NCBI GenBank assembly: GCA_035048485.1
Contig: CM068590.1
Coordinates: 5,332,093-5,396,092 of the forward strand
Source: Pteria penguin
Lineage: Eukaryota; Mollusca; Bivalvia; Pterioida; Pteriidae
Length of the DNA stretch: 64,000 nt
Direction of reading: 5' to 3'
In this document: positions 40,101 through 52,200 of the stretch, piece by piece
Numbering within the stretch: the stretch's first letter is position 1
Layout: every line of letters begins with the position of its first letter
Program-made: the position numbers and the translations under genes
Notes under the pieces: model-generated
What the model was told of the DNA's origin: nothing
Databases searched by the model: none
What the model saw: only the letters and a program-made list of their open reading frames with translations

Positions 40101-43100
40101 TTCTCCATTTGTCCCACTGCGGATAAAAATCTGGCGAAACCATGTAAGGGTTCATGTTCTAGTAAACTCTGATGACGTTTCAGTCACGGATACCTTTTTC
40201 TCATAGCAAATCAATAACTCTGTTAGGCACATGCAATTCACACAGTATGTGACAAACCCTGTTCAAAAACTACCTTGTAGGTTACGCTTAAACGTAAGGA
40301 AATTTTCGAATGCTGGGGTTATTAATTTCATTCCTAGGAATTTGTAGCCGATCCACTGATTGACTGAAAAACAGAGTTCACCAGAACATGACCGCTTACG
40401 GGGTTTCTCCAGATCTTTATCCGCAATGGGACAAATAGAGACGTGGAATAAAGATACAGATGGGTGCAGTCCTAACATAACATTAACATAACATAACGTT
40501 AACGCAAAAAGTGATCACGAGGACTGCTTTAGCACGCATGCCAGGACTGCTCGACCGGACGCACGTGTGCTCTTCGCTTTAACGCCGAGGAAATTCGCGT
40601 CAGCGCGATTTATTCCCGCCTGAACTCGGTCCAGTCGCACGTTCACATGCCTACATTTGTAATTCTTTCTATGCAGTGTTACGGATGGAGGAAACAAAAG
40701 GGATCAAATAGAATCATTGAGAATATATATACGTGTATTAAATGTAATGTTACAGTGATACCCCGCATTTTAAGGGTTTAATATGTAATATAACAAAAGA
40801 AATTACCGCGTAGACATGCAATAATTTATTTATGAGAACTTAGTCAGATAATGCTACCATAATTGCATTTTTTGTACATTTGAAAATTTATTTTATTAAT
40901 GTGTTTTTTATTGGTATATTTATATATCTATTTCTTATTTATTGTGTATTTTAATTAATCTATCTATCTTTTTATTTCTTATTTATTGATGTATTTATTA
41001 TTATTATCATTACTAGTTATATTGTTTGGTAATTTAGATATTTCTCATTACCTATGAATATTACAATTATCATCATTATTATCGCAAACTTCAAGTTAAG
41101 ACGACGTTAACATAATGTTATGTTAGGACTGCACCTCACTGTATGTTTAAACCAGATTGTAAATATGATTTAATATACTGACAATGAATATTTTGTATTA
41201 TATATCACAATGGTACTTTTAACTTACAACTTCAACAAGCAGCAGCAGTAAGCAGTAGCAGCTATCATCAGCAGCAAGCAGAAACAGCAGCAAGCAGCAT
41301 CAACAAGCAGCAACAACAGCAAGAAGCAACAAACAGCAGCAGCAACAGTAAGCAGTAGCAAGCGACAGTAGCAAGTGGTAGCAAGCAGTAGCAAGTAGCA
41401 GCAGCAAGCGGAAGCAGTAGCTACAATAAACATCGGGAAGCAGCATCCAGCAGAAGCAGCAGCAAGATATTGTAGCGGCGGCAGCAGCAGCAAGGAGCAA
41501 GCAGAAGCAGCGACAAGCATTAGCAACAACCAACATCAAGTAGCTATATATATATAGCAAGCTGCAGCAGCAAGAAACAGCAGGATGTAGCAGCAAGAAG
41601 AATCAGCAACAACAAGCAGAAACTACAACAAGCAGCTTCACCAAAACAGCAGCAACAATCAGCAAGCAGCAGCAGCAACGAGCAACAGGAGCAAGCAGAA
41701 AGCAGCCGCAACAGCAGCAACATTATTATTATATTGAAACTAAATTGTGTAAATATGATTGAATAAACTGACACAGTTTTATTTGTATTATATATCACAA
41801 TGCTACTCTTAACTTACGACACCGAGAGAAATTGAAGTATGGTCATCTTGAAAACCAATCTCCGAGAAATTCTGAATCACCATTTCTATTATGATCGGTT
41901 ACTTCTATGTTATAAAGTTTATTTAACTGACAGTTACGCTTCACTGGTCACGAGACATAACACGCTGCAGCAATATCAACAGGCAAGATCGTCATCATCA
42001 TCATCAGCAGCAGCAGCAGCAGCAAGAAAGAACCAAGTAGCAATGACCGCAAGCAGCAGCAGGCACAGCAGTAGCAGCAAGCAGCAGCAGCAGCAAGCAA
42101 CAGCAGCGGCAAGAAAGAAACAAGCAGCAATGACTGCAAGCAGCAGCAGGCACAGCAGTAGCAGCAAACAGCAGCAGCAGCTGCAGTAAACGGTAGCAAA
42201 CTGTAGCAGCAAGCCGCAACATCAGCAGCATCAACAATCAGCAGCAAGTAGCATCAACAAGCAGCAGCAAGTAGCAGCAAACAGCAGAAGCAACAGCAAG
42301 CAGTAGTAAGCGGCAGCAGCATCAAGTTACAGCAAGCAGCAACAACAAGCAAAAGTAAGCGGCAGCAGCAAGTAGCAGCAAGCAGTAACAAGTAGCAGCA
42401 GCGAGCGGAAGCAGCAGCGAGCAGTAGCAGCAAGCAGTAGCAACAATAAACTCCAGGAAACAGCATCCAGCAGAAGGAGAAGCAAGAAATTGAAGCGGCG
42501 GTAGCAGCAGCAAGCAGAAGCAGCAGCAACAACATCAAGAAGCATGCAGCAACACTAGCAGCAAGAGCAAGAAATAGCAAGATGCAGTAGTGGCAGCAAG
42601 AAGCAGCAAGAAAAAGCAGCAGGAAGTAGTGGCAGCAGTAATTTAAGCAGCATACACAGTCATCAGCAGCAACAGCAGCAAGCAGCAGCAGCAACAACAA
42701 CAAGCAGTAATAAGCGGCAGCAGCAGCAAGCAGCAACAACAAGCAGTAGTAAGCGGCAGCAGCAAGCAGAAGCAGCAAGCGAAAGCAGCAACAAACATCA
42801 GCAACAGCAGCAATAAACACTAAGAAGCAGCATCCAGCAGAGACAGCAGCAAGAAACAGTAGCGGTGGCAGCAGCAACAAGCAGAAGTTACAGCAACGGA
42901 AACAGCACTGAGCAACAGCAAGGACAGCAGCAGTAGCAGCATTATAATACTGAAAATAAATCGTGTAAGAAACAGATATGATTGAATATACTGACGAGTT
43001 ATTTGTATTATATGTGACTATTGTACTCTTAACTTACAACTTCAACAAGCAGCAGCAAAAAGAAGTTGCAGTAAACAAAACAACAGCAGCAAGAAACAGA

Positions 43101-46100
43101 AGGATGCAGTAGCAGCAGCAAGTAGCAACAAACAGCAGCAGCCAAAGCATGCTGTAGCGAGCGGTAGCAGCATCAAGTAGCATCAACAAGCAGCAGCATC
43201 AGCGAGCAGCAGTAAGGAGTAGAAAGCAGCAGCAAGCAGAAAAAACAGCAAGCAGCATCAACAAGCAGTTATAGCAGCAAGTAGCAACAAACAGCAACAG
43301 CGTGCAGCAGCATCAGTGAGCAGCAGTAAGTAGTAGAAAGCAGCAGCAGCAAGCAGCATCATTATCATTCTTGAAACGATATTGTGTAAGAAGTAAATAT
43401 GACTGAATATACTGACAGTGAGCGATTAGTATGATATATCACAATGGTACTCTTAACTTAGAACACTGCGTGAAACGGAAGCATGGTCATATTGAAGATC
43501 AATCACCGTGAAATCTGAATCTATATTCCTATTATGTTTGGTGATCTATTTTTTATAGGCTTTATTTAACAAACAGTTACATGTCACTTGTCACGAGATA
43601 TAACAGCCAGCAGCATCAACTGGCAGAGACAACAGCAAATATTAGCAACATGCAGCAACAAACATTCGTAGCAGCAAGCTGTAAGCAAGAGCAGCAGCAA
43701 GCAGCAGCAAATAGCAACAACAATTAACACCAGGAAGCAGCATCTAGCAGAAGCAGCAGCAAGAAACAGCAGCGGCAGCAACGACGTCAAGCAGCAAGCA
43801 ACAGCAACAACAATAGGCAGAAACAGCCGCATGCAACAGCAGGAATGGCAGCAGCATCATTATATTGAAACTACATCGTGTAAACATGGTATATACGTAA
43901 ATATGATTGAATATAATGACAATGAGCTATTTGTATTAAATGTCACAATACTCAACTACTTAACTCAACTTCAACAAACAGCAGCAAGCAGAAGTAGCAG
44001 CAGTAAGCCGTAGCAGCTAACATCAACAGCAAGCAGTAACAGCAGCAAGCAGCATCAACAAGCAGCAACAACAGCAAGAAGTAACAAGCAACAGCAAGCA
44101 GAAGTAGCAGCAGTAAGCCGTAACAGCTAACATCAGCAGCAGGAAACAGCAGAATGCAGCAGCTGGCAGAAACAGCAGCAAGCAGCATCAAGAAACAACA
44201 GCAGCAAGGAGCAGAAAGCAGCAGCAAGCAGCATCATTATTATTATTTGAAACGATACCGTGGAAGAAGTAAATATGACTGAATATACTGACAATCAGCT
44301 ATTTGTATTATATGTCACAATGATACTCTTAACTTAGAACACTGCGTGAAACTGTAGTGCGGTCATATTGTAGATCAATCACTGTGAAATCTGAATCGTT
44401 ATTCGTTTTATTTTGGTTGACTCCTTTGTTATAAAGTTTATTTACATGTAACTGACAGTTTCATTTCACTGTTCACGAGACATAACAAGTATCAGCAGCA
44501 GCAACATCATCAACAGACAAAAACAACAGCAAACATCAGCAACAAGCAGCAAGCAACAACAGCAGCAGCAAATAGTAGCAAGCAGCAGCATACAACTGCA
44601 GCATCAGCAAACAGATATTAAAATGAATGGCCCAAAGCAGCCCTGGCGCGAGATTTATGGGTTACAATGACCTTTGATTGTGCTATATCTTTGAAAGAGA
44701 AATAGGACAGAAATTCAAAGATTAATGCCATTTTTACATAAAAAGTGGCATTACTATGATTCCCAATTTAAAACTGTCATTTAGATACACTTTAATTGTA
44801 CTTGATGGCATTGTAATGTTCATAATATCATCTCTTTGGTAATCAAATCCTTTTTAATTGATATACATGTATCATGTGATCTCACAGTGATGTCTTATAG
44901 TGACACTTGCTTCACTGAGATATCACTAAATTTTCGAGCGAAATCATCTTTTATAAAGATACCACTATGTTTCATGACAATATCTCCTCGATATACAAAT
45001 TTCACTATTTCATATAGATATCCCTTTTTCGTCGATATATCAACTTATTTCATAATGCTATTACTTTGATACAAAGTGATATCACCTTATTTCATAGCAA
45101 TATCACCTTCATATAGTGATATTACCTTGCCATGCACTTGATTCCAGTAATATCATCTTGCCATGTTATTGATTTTAGTGATTTCACCTTGCCATGTTAT
45201 TGATTCCAGTGATATCACCTTACCTTGTTATTGATTTTATTGATATCACCTTGCCATGTTATTGATTTTAGTGATATCACCTTGCCATGTTATCGATTTT
45301 AGTGATATCACCTTGCCATGTTATTGGTTCCAGTGATATCACCTTGCCATGTTATTGATTTTAGTGATATCACCTTGCCATGTTATCGATTTTAGTGATA
45401 TCACCTTGCCATGCACTTGATTCCATTGATATCACCTTGCCATGTTATTGATTTTAGTGATATCATCTTGCCATCCTCTTGACTCCAGTGATATGACCTT
45501 GTCAAACACTTGCTTCTAGTGATATCATCATGTCATGCATTTGCTACTAGTGATATCACCTTGCCTTGTACTTGCTACTAGTGATATCATCTTGATATCC
45601 ATTTGTTTCTTGACGAAGCCATACATCCTCAGACGGATATCACCCTCCCCCTTTCCTATTCCTACCTGACTATAACGGCTTAGCATAGATCACCATGATT
45701 TAACATTTACTACTCATTGCATTCGTCCATTTGTATTTGTCTGGCTTTCGCTTCCTCTCCCCCTTAATACTAGCAATATGAAATTAAAAAAGCAGGACAT
45801 CTCAAGTGAATCTCCCAAATAATGTTCGTAGAAAGAGTGCCATTTTCAGGTTGAATTTACTTTATTCTCTATATATGTATTAAATTCTAACGGAGAGGGA
45901 AACACTTGATTTTAATCCATTTCATGACATCCATTGTCTTACGTAAGAGAAGCACAGCTGGCCGTGACTTTCCGACGATGCTTCACGAAGGACAAAGTAT
46001 AGATGCAATGCGATGCAGGGATGGAGTTCACATCCCTTCTTCAGTGGATAACCCCCAAAGGCCGAAAAAAAAAATATATATATATAATAGTTTTTTTGCT

Positions 46101-46352
46101 ACCACCTGAAGAGGCTCATAATGCCGAAACACGTGTAATAATGGAATAAAAAATGTTAAGCTTTGAAAGATTGATTGATTGATTGATTTTTGTTTTACGT
46201 CACACCACGAATATTTCACGTATATGGTGACGGCATCTGCCTGATGCGGGGCATACAAATTTTGACCTTTGCAACGGACCCACCCGAAGCAGTGAGGGAT
46301 CTTTTACGTGCCATGCATACCACGACACGGGGAGCTTTGAAAGACAATGTTT

Positions 46353-46433
<81 letters not shown>

Positions 46434-46528
46434 CACAAAAAAGGAAATTATAACAACATTCACTATTCATAAGTATCGGATCAACCTCAATGAAGGTTAA
46501 TGCAAATCGCTCGAGAAAAAGGGGTCTA

Positions 46529-46600
<72 letters not shown>

Positions 46601-49199
46601 TATAAATAAATAGATATTTAATAGAAAATTATAAAAAATTTTCTTAATTCCACTGAGAGAAGTGTACATCATATGTGTTTCAGATTCGGAGGCCCCGACT
46701 ATAGCAGTACCAGAATGTCTTGGATCAAAACAAATTTCCTTTGGATGATGTACAGAAGTGGATGGAGTACGAAAACAAACCAACAACACATTCTGGCAAT
46801 AAAAATAACGAGGACAGCATTCGACAACATCCTGGCCCATGCTTATACTGCATCGGTGAGTAACGATAAATGGAATCTCGTATGATGTGTGGCAATTTGG
46901 TCAAAATAAACTAAAAATCACCAACAACCTAAAATCAAGAAACCCCCCCCCCTTCAAAAAAAAAATATTAATAATAATAAACAAAATAAAAATAATAATA
47001 ATAAAAAATAGCGATAAAATAAAATTTAAAAAAAATAATAAAAGACCTGCGAAAAGAAAGGAAGGGGGTGGTACATTCGTCATGATGTCAGTAAACTACA
47101 GTAACTGTTGTCACTTAAAAACATTAAAAAAATAAACTCAAAACAAAGCAAACAATCCCCACCCCCACCCCGAGGAAAAAAAACATGTGAAAAGGAAGGG
47201 GTGTTGTTCATTCGTGATGAAGTTATGAAATTACTATTTTCACTTTTGTATTATTTTTCAGCTTCAGAAATCGGAGGGAATTGATAGTCAAGATATTAGC
47301 GTAAGATTGCAATGGGACCCTGATCATAAACCAGATTACACGAACGAATCACGGAGAGCCATACAGTTAGGCCTTAAAGGAAAGGTACGCCCCTTAAACT
47401 ATTGTGTCTGACGTATACTTGCATTTGATTATCATATTCATGCGCGGATTCAGAAATTTTCTCGAGAGGGGGTCCACCCTTAATGAATTTTCCTAGAGGG
47501 GGGTCCACAAATATTTACAAGAAAAGTAATTTTTACCGAATATCATGGTCGGTCAAGACCCCGGTTCAACACACTTTTTCATTGATACCATATTCATGAC
47601 CTTGATACCTTCACCGTCAACCTTGACCAGCATTTAAAAATGTCAAGAACTTGGTGGATCCTGGGACATAGTGTTTAACAAATATATATGTTTCTTGTTT
47701 TATGAATTTAATGATGAACAAGAAACCGTCAAGGACGGTATGACCGGATTGCAAATGCTAAACGCAAAATGTTGACGCCGGACGGACGGACAGACAGACG
47801 GACGGGCGGAGTTTGCCAATTTATAGACGGAATTGCTTTGCATTAACATTAACAATACATGTATGCAAGTGGTCACCCTAAAGGCAAAAAACAATGTGTT
47901 CACTGAAGCGTAAAGTCAAGGTCAAGGTCACTAAATTTTTGTATTGGTTGGATAGAACATTCAAGTATCTACAAACCCACCAACTTTGACATAACTACCG
48001 TTTAGGGTATGAATAAATCCAAGTGGAACGCAAATGCTAAACGCAAAATGTTGACGCCGTGCTGACGGACGGACAGACGGATTTCGCCAATTCATAGACC
48101 GGAATTGCTTTGCAATCCGGTCAGTAAAAATAAGTCACAATGATTAGGTGCACATAAAGAAGAGAGTCCAAGTTTGACCATACGAGGGGCACCAGGTTGT
48201 ACTAGATAGACTACAACTATCAAAGAGTTCAATATTATATACCTGGGCACCTCTGCTCTTACCTGCTATTTTATTACATCTTCGCTAGCCAGTTCAGATT
48301 AGTTACTGATCGGGGGAGGGGGGGGGGGGTGAGAGGAGTAACGATACGGAACCCTAGCTAGCGTAGATGATTTACCTCTGTGGAACTATACTGTTGTCAT
48401 TTACTTGTGTGCATTTGTATGAAAAGTGGGATTGATCGGAATCTGGACCCACCATGATATTCGGCGAAAATCCGGATTACTGTAATGCATTTTGATGACA
48501 TTCCACGTTGTTGTTGTTGTTGCAAAGAAATTCATTTCTTTTCAACGGGCTCACCCGAAGCAGTGAGGGATCTTTTACGTGCCATGTCTACCATGATGCG
48601 TGGCCTCGGTTTTTTTTTTTTGTATTACCTGAAAGACGAGACTCCGACCAGTTAGCAGCGGGACTCGAATCCGGAACCTTTCGGTCACGATCAAAGCACC
48701 CAACCAACTGAGCTACGGCAGCTCCATCTCGGTGAAATCCCTGAAATTTTCTGAGTAAGGGCCGTAATTCTTCAAAAAATAGGTCAGTCATGACCAAACA
48801 TGAACATGATCTGTAATTCATTGATACAAAGCTACACCCCAAATTTCAAGTAAATAACTTAAATTGTTGCAAGCAAGGCCCCCAAAACAAGTGCTTCAGA
48901 CAAACAGGAGAGGAAACCTACAGTCCTCTGGAGAGGGAGTAACAAAAACTCAATGTGGTTGCAGAAAACAAGCCTTTTTACTTTTTAACGTTTGATATTA
49001 TTGTACTTTTCAGATTCTTGAAGCATTTGGTTCCACAGACATAGTCAGCATCACTGATATTACAGACTTTGTGCACGAGCAGAAAAAGGTGCTCGATAAA
49101 GGGGGACAATCTGATCTTTTGATTCCTAGGGAGAGGGTGTATCATGTCCAAGATCCACGTGTTATAGAAAGGATAGAGTTAGACGAATTTAACGCGTAA
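33952..49199 (+). CDS. DUF4291-family protein (four exons, 219 residues)
   Basis: Coding segments are 33952-34130, 46684-46855, 47262-47384 and 49014-49199 (660 nt including the stop). Junctions are GT-AG with matching phases. The product shows the DUF4291 signature order: HILAQYTEDYVVVYQAF (residues ~31-47), then RMSWIKTNFLWMMYRSGW, ILAIKITRTAFDNILAHA, VRLQWDPDH, RRAIQLGLKGK and SITDITDFV near the C-terminus. Its length matches the family, which is around 200 residues. The biochemical function of DUF4291 is not known to me. The family is common in bacteria and fungi and patchy in animals, again from memory. The start is the first ATG with good family spacing. Intron 1 is about 12.6 kb of repeats. 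Confidence 0.92.
34440..35340. repeat. 27-bp minisatellite (G-rich)
   Basis: Units such as AGGAAGGGAGGCAGGTATTG + GGGTGGT, most regular at 34700-34990 and degenerate on both sides. A ~300-bp stretch at 34660-34720 recurs at 35020-35060 (GGAATATATATTTGATGATG). It lies in DUF4291 intron 1. Confidence 0.9.
35484..35626. mobile_element. 143-bp MITE, hAT-like termini
   Basis: It starts CAGTGGCGGATTTAGC and ends with the complement of CAGTGGCGGATCCAGG. TTTTG is on both sides. It contains a 19-base C run (35501-35519) and a C-rich stretch near the other end. CAGTGGCGGATC-type ends are common in non-autonomous hAT elements. Confidence 0.7.
35640..38550 (+). other. DUF4291 intron 1, unassigned stretch
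   Basis: No gene was recognised. It contains a small hairpin at 36650-36676 (GAACGTGC arms) and a ~60-bp motif repeated two to three times at 37050-37172 (ACTACTATGGGGAAAA). Confidence 0.5.
40088..40455. repeat. Imperfect inverted repeat, two 84-bp arms
   Basis: The arms 40088-40171 and 40372-40455 are reverse complements with scattered mismatches (ATCTTTATTCC..., ATTTGTCCCA..., TTCATGTTCT versus GTCATGTTCT). It lies next to the TIR element at 40463, inside the disrupted short linker of the CAG composite. Confidence 0.75.
40463..41135. mobile_element. 673-bp TIR element (MITE-like)
   Basis: The termini share 23 identical bases starting GGTGCAGTCCTAACATAAC. After a 12-base gap on one side they share GTTAACG. 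No coding capacity was recognised and no clear target duplication was seen. Confidence 0.75.
44890..45600. repeat. 31-bp minisatellite
   Basis: The core at 45115-45600 holds about 15 units of GATATCACCTTGCCATGTTA + TTGATTTTAGT. A more degenerate leading part with spaced GATATCNC motifs extends back to about 44890. It lies in DUF4291 intron 1. Confidence 0.9.
45601..46170 (+). other. DUF4291 intron 1, stretch before the SINE
   Basis: No feature recognised. Confidence 0.5.
46171..46332 (-). mobile_element. 5'-truncated SINE with 12-bp target duplication
   Basis: The tail is TTGATTGATTGATTGATTTT on the plus strand and the body matches the other SINEs, but the tRNA head is missing. AGCTTTGAAAGA flanks it at 46159-46170 and 46333-46344. 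Truncation at the head end with a clean duplication is typical of LINE-driven insertion. Confidence 0.88.
46354..46430. repeat. (AT)n microsatellite
   Basis: About 38 AT dinucleotides directly after the SINE target duplication. Confidence 0.97.
46527..46602. repeat. (TA)n then (TAA)n microsatellite
   Basis: TA repeats pass into about 15 TAA/AAT trinucleotides, about 80 bp upstream of the exon 2 acceptor of the DUF4291 gene. Confidence 0.95.
46684..46855 (+). CDS. DUF4291 gene exon 2
   Basis: The acceptor is GTGTTTCAG. One base completes Lys, then FGGPDYSSTRMSWIKTNFLW and MMYRSGWSTKTNQQ follow, ending HAYTAS before donor GTGAGT. The RMSWIK..FLWMMYRSGW block is the family's most diagnostic motif. 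Confidence 0.95.
46856..47261 (+). other. DUF4291 intron 2
   Basis: A-rich sequence with a near-duplicate pair around 47060 and 47190 (GAAAAGAAAGGAAGGGGGTG-like / GAAAAGGAAGGGGTG). Confidence 0.5.
47262..47384 (+). CDS. DUF4291 gene exon 3
   Basis: The acceptor is TTTTTCAG and the donor GTACGC. 41 codons include DISVRLQWDPDHKPDYTNES and end RRAIQLGLKGK. Confidence 0.93.
47741..48123. mobile_element. 383-bp element with 14-bp TIRs
   Basis: TGACCGGATTGCAA starts it and its complement ends it. Inside, AAATGCTAAACGCAAAATG and a GACGGACGGACAGACGGAC-type run occur twice. A related fragment in inverse orientation lies at 52130-52200. It lies in DUF4291 intron 3. Confidence 0.6.
48547..48724 (-). 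mobile_element. SINE with a different tRNA head, tail-truncated
   Basis: Read on the minus strand it begins GGAGCTGCCGTAGCTCAG and contains box B GGATTCGAGTCCC. It then joins the same CCTCACTGCTTCGGGTGAGC body as the other SINEs and stops early. The head is a separate tRNA type from the GGCCTAGTGG head. Confidence 0.75.
48740..48925. repeat. Dispersed repeat fragment
   Basis: GGGCCGTAATTCTTCAA..., CATGACCAAAC..., CACCCCAAATTTCAAGT. A cognate lies at 55430-55580 in the same orientation. Confidence 0.5.
49014..49199 (+). CDS. DUF4291 gene exon 4 (terminal)
   Basis: The acceptor is TACTTTTCAG. It encodes ILEAFGSTDIVSITDITDFV, then ends IERIELDEFNA and TAA at 49197. Confidence 0.93.
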   Translation: MLEAFGSTDIVSITDITDFVHEQKKVLDKGGQSDLLIPRERVYHVQDPRVIERIELDEFNA

Positions 49200-49204
49200 A
49201 TAAA
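49199..49204 (+). terminator. Candidate poly(A) signal overlapping the stop codon
   Basis: AATAAA begins on the last base of the TAA stop of the DUF4291 gene. A further AATAAA occurs near 49940 and would give a more usual 3' UTR. Confidence 0.35.
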
Positions 49205-52200
49205 GTCAACTTGAAAGTTTGAAGTATATATGCGAGGGAGGAATGGATTAAAAATTAAGGGAAAGGAAATCGAGGAAACTGTAGTGGAGAAGAGTGAAAG
49301 AAAGAAATGCAGAATAAGAGAACGAGAGTGCCAAAAAATTACACTAGAGATAAATAGACTGTCGTACTAGTGACCATACCGCAGAAATGTTAAAATGAAG
49401 ATCTGAGGTTGGGCATTTCTAACAGAGAAACATGCCACAGTCGCACAGGCAACATGGATGAGGGCCAACAGTGGACTGAAAGTGGTTGTGACTGACTGAC
49501 CTGTTCTGGCAGAAGATCTGTATAAACTAGTCCCTATACATGAGTGTTTCCTTTGTTCGACATCGAGAGGTCTTGGACTACAGAGTAGTGAACGCAGAAT
49601 GCCGTTTCTGACTCACCAATCCTGATTAACGAGGGATTCACTTTTTATAGTGCGCAAACCTGTGAGGATTTTTTTATATTATGAGCGTCCTCATCTTTAC
49701 CGATTTGTGGAAAGTTTAAATATTTTGCCGGGTGTACGATACATATATACTTTCCAAACAGTGTTGCCATCAGTCGAGTCTGCGATACATGTGTATATAT
49801 AACATTTATTTCTGCAGGCAGTCATAAAATATAAGAATTATACATTATGTTTATAAATAACATAACACACTACCTTGTACATTAATGTTGATTTAATGTT
49901 GTAAATATAAAAGCAAAACAAAACAAAAAATTCTGGATTGAAAATAAATTTATTAAATTGGGTAATGTCCTGTCAATACTTTTATAAATACATATAATAG
50001 ATATTCATGGTACATAACAGGAAATGACACGAGCTGTTGTCTCAAACCTTGTTTGTGCGTGGAGTATAAGGACGGAATTCAAGCAAAATGGAGTTTTTTG
50101 CCCTTATAAATTTCTACAATACCAGTTTCACTTGTATGGGGGCCGCTTCTGCTTGATGTATGACGTCATAAATTCTACCGATGCCTCATACGCATCCAAA
50201 GTAATGGGAGGTATTTTAATAGATATTTTAGATACGTTTCATTAGCATAAAATTTTATTAGAGTTACTTCCCTTGTGCTAAATTGTCCGTCATCTTTGAG
50301 GTATATAACCGAATATCTGTTGATATGTCAACCAAATTTTATGTAGGTAATTCTCTAAACTAGGGATACTTCTTGTGTTTTTTGGGGTTTTTTTTTTGGT
50401 AATGTTTATGCAAATTTTGAGGTATTAGACAATGTAAACCAGTTTCTAAAGAAATGAAAATATTAAACTCTTTAAAAACAATTAAACTTAGCCTGAATTT
50501 GAGGCAAAAAAAATCATGCGACGGGAAGTAACTCCGACTAAATTACTGCGTATAGAACCAATCTATATCGTGACAAAGGACCTCGGCTTATATCTCCTCT
50601 GACGGCAAAATGTGTGTTACCAGATGATAAATCACCATAGAAAAACCTGAACCCACGATCACGATGTGGGTTGTCAGAACTGACATCCAGCACTATATGT
50701 GTGGACTTACCTGCTCTTTACGAAAGTAGAAGTTGTCTTAATTCGGACTGTCTTTATGAATAAATACCACGTGAATCAGCTAAATCTTACACCGTTTTCG
50801 TTAGAGACTTACAGTGACCATGAAAATACGACCTAAGGTCAAGGTCATGACACGACATTATGACAGCCTATAGATAAAGTATCACGAGTCTAGGATTAAC
50901 AAAATGATAGTGTCTATTTAGCAAATAATTCTAAGTTAAAGGGCAATAACTCTAACTGGAATATCAGGAAACATATTGTAATCTTTTTTCTCCATGTTTC
51001 ATTTAAATCTATTTAATATTTAAGTCTAGAAGGAGTTGTGATGACAAGATGGTGTATATCCAAGAAAATCTTTTAGTGCTAGACTATCACAGGAATTGTC
51101 AGGCAATATACATCTTCCTAAACAAGTAGACATGCTGATTTTTCTTTCTACTGAGCTTTGGTAAATTCCATCCAGGCCTTTTGGAGAAGTCTTGACCAAG
51201 ATTAAAGTTTTTTAATAGTAGGTCAAACTTCAAGGTCAAGGTCACAAGGTAAAAGTTTTGTACCCGATGAAAGATTTTGACACAATGACTCTAATGTTTT
51301 TGTCTATGAACCACAATGATGGGGATATGAAAACAGCTCTCTGGATATTCCTTCCAGTGAGCTAAAAATGTCTATAAACATGATATATAATACATCATAA
51401 CTACATTGTTCCTAGAAATGGCAAACTGCATGTGTACCATCTTTAGTGAAAATAGTTTAAAGGAAATCTTTGTGATCCATTAGTGTAGTCATAAATTAGT
51501 ACTACCTGTGACTGGACTTTTTTCATATCGTTATACATGTACTTGCCAGCAAACGAAGTTTGGAGTAGGGGTATATAGGAATCTATCCAATAATTTTTAC
51601 TGTCGGTCCTAGAGCCAACAATTAAAAATATTGGACCGGTAATCGCTATGAATTATATAGGGATATTGTGTTAAGGGTATAATAATAGATTATAGATAAC
51701 TACAACTAAAATGTGAATTCTGATAGTATTTATTTGTTCCTGTATTTATCATGTGTCATGTGATATCATACAAGACTACACTGAGGAATACAATAATATC
51801 CCAATTCACATAACTGTTTGCTGCATCAGACAGATTGTTCTTCAACAAGAAAATATGGTCTTTCAGGGTTTTCAAAATGTGCTACTGCATGGTACTTTTA
51901 CCTGTCAGACACTAGTTACTTTCATATTTTGCTTTTACCTGTCGGTGATTAAAATTATAAATGATTGAAATCTACAACAGTTCAAAGCTATAGCACTGTT
52001 GAACAAAAACAAAAACTTTGACTGAGATCAAATTATTTAACAACAATAAGAAACTGGCTTTGAGAACTATCTGGTGTTATTATAGTAATTTTAATCTATT
52101 TGTTTGTTAGTTTGTCTGATTCTTTTTTGCCAGATTGCAAAGCAATCCCTGTCTACAGATTGGCGATGTTCGTCGTCTGTCTGTCCATCAACATTTTGAT

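Larger units (their letters stand above)
38550..44610 (+). repeat. Composite satellite: CAG/CAA-rich blocks alternating with long and short linkers
   Basis: Seven blocks dominated by CAG, CAA and AGC trinucleotides lie at about 38607-40040, 41233-41720, 41963-42940, 43045-43360, 43602-43858, 43972-44234 and 44486-44607. They are joined by two linker types. Long linkers of about 240 bp (41721-41962, 43361-43601, 44235-44485) end TTTATTTAAC...CACGAGACATAAC. Short linkers of about 110 bp (42941-43044, 43859-43971) end CTTAACTTACAACTTCAAC or a near variant. Long and short alternate strictly. The first short linker is split by an insertion (40060-41150). Confidence 0.85.

Noticed and set aside
38594..44227. 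Leu/Ala/Cys-rich minus-strand ORFs up to 408 codons
   Set aside because: They are translations of CAG/CAA repeats on the antisense strand with no non-repeat domain.
50024..50245. 73-codon ORF between the convergent genes
   Set aside because: No family resemblance, no splice signals and no repeat of known genes; likely 3' UTR or intergenic sequence.
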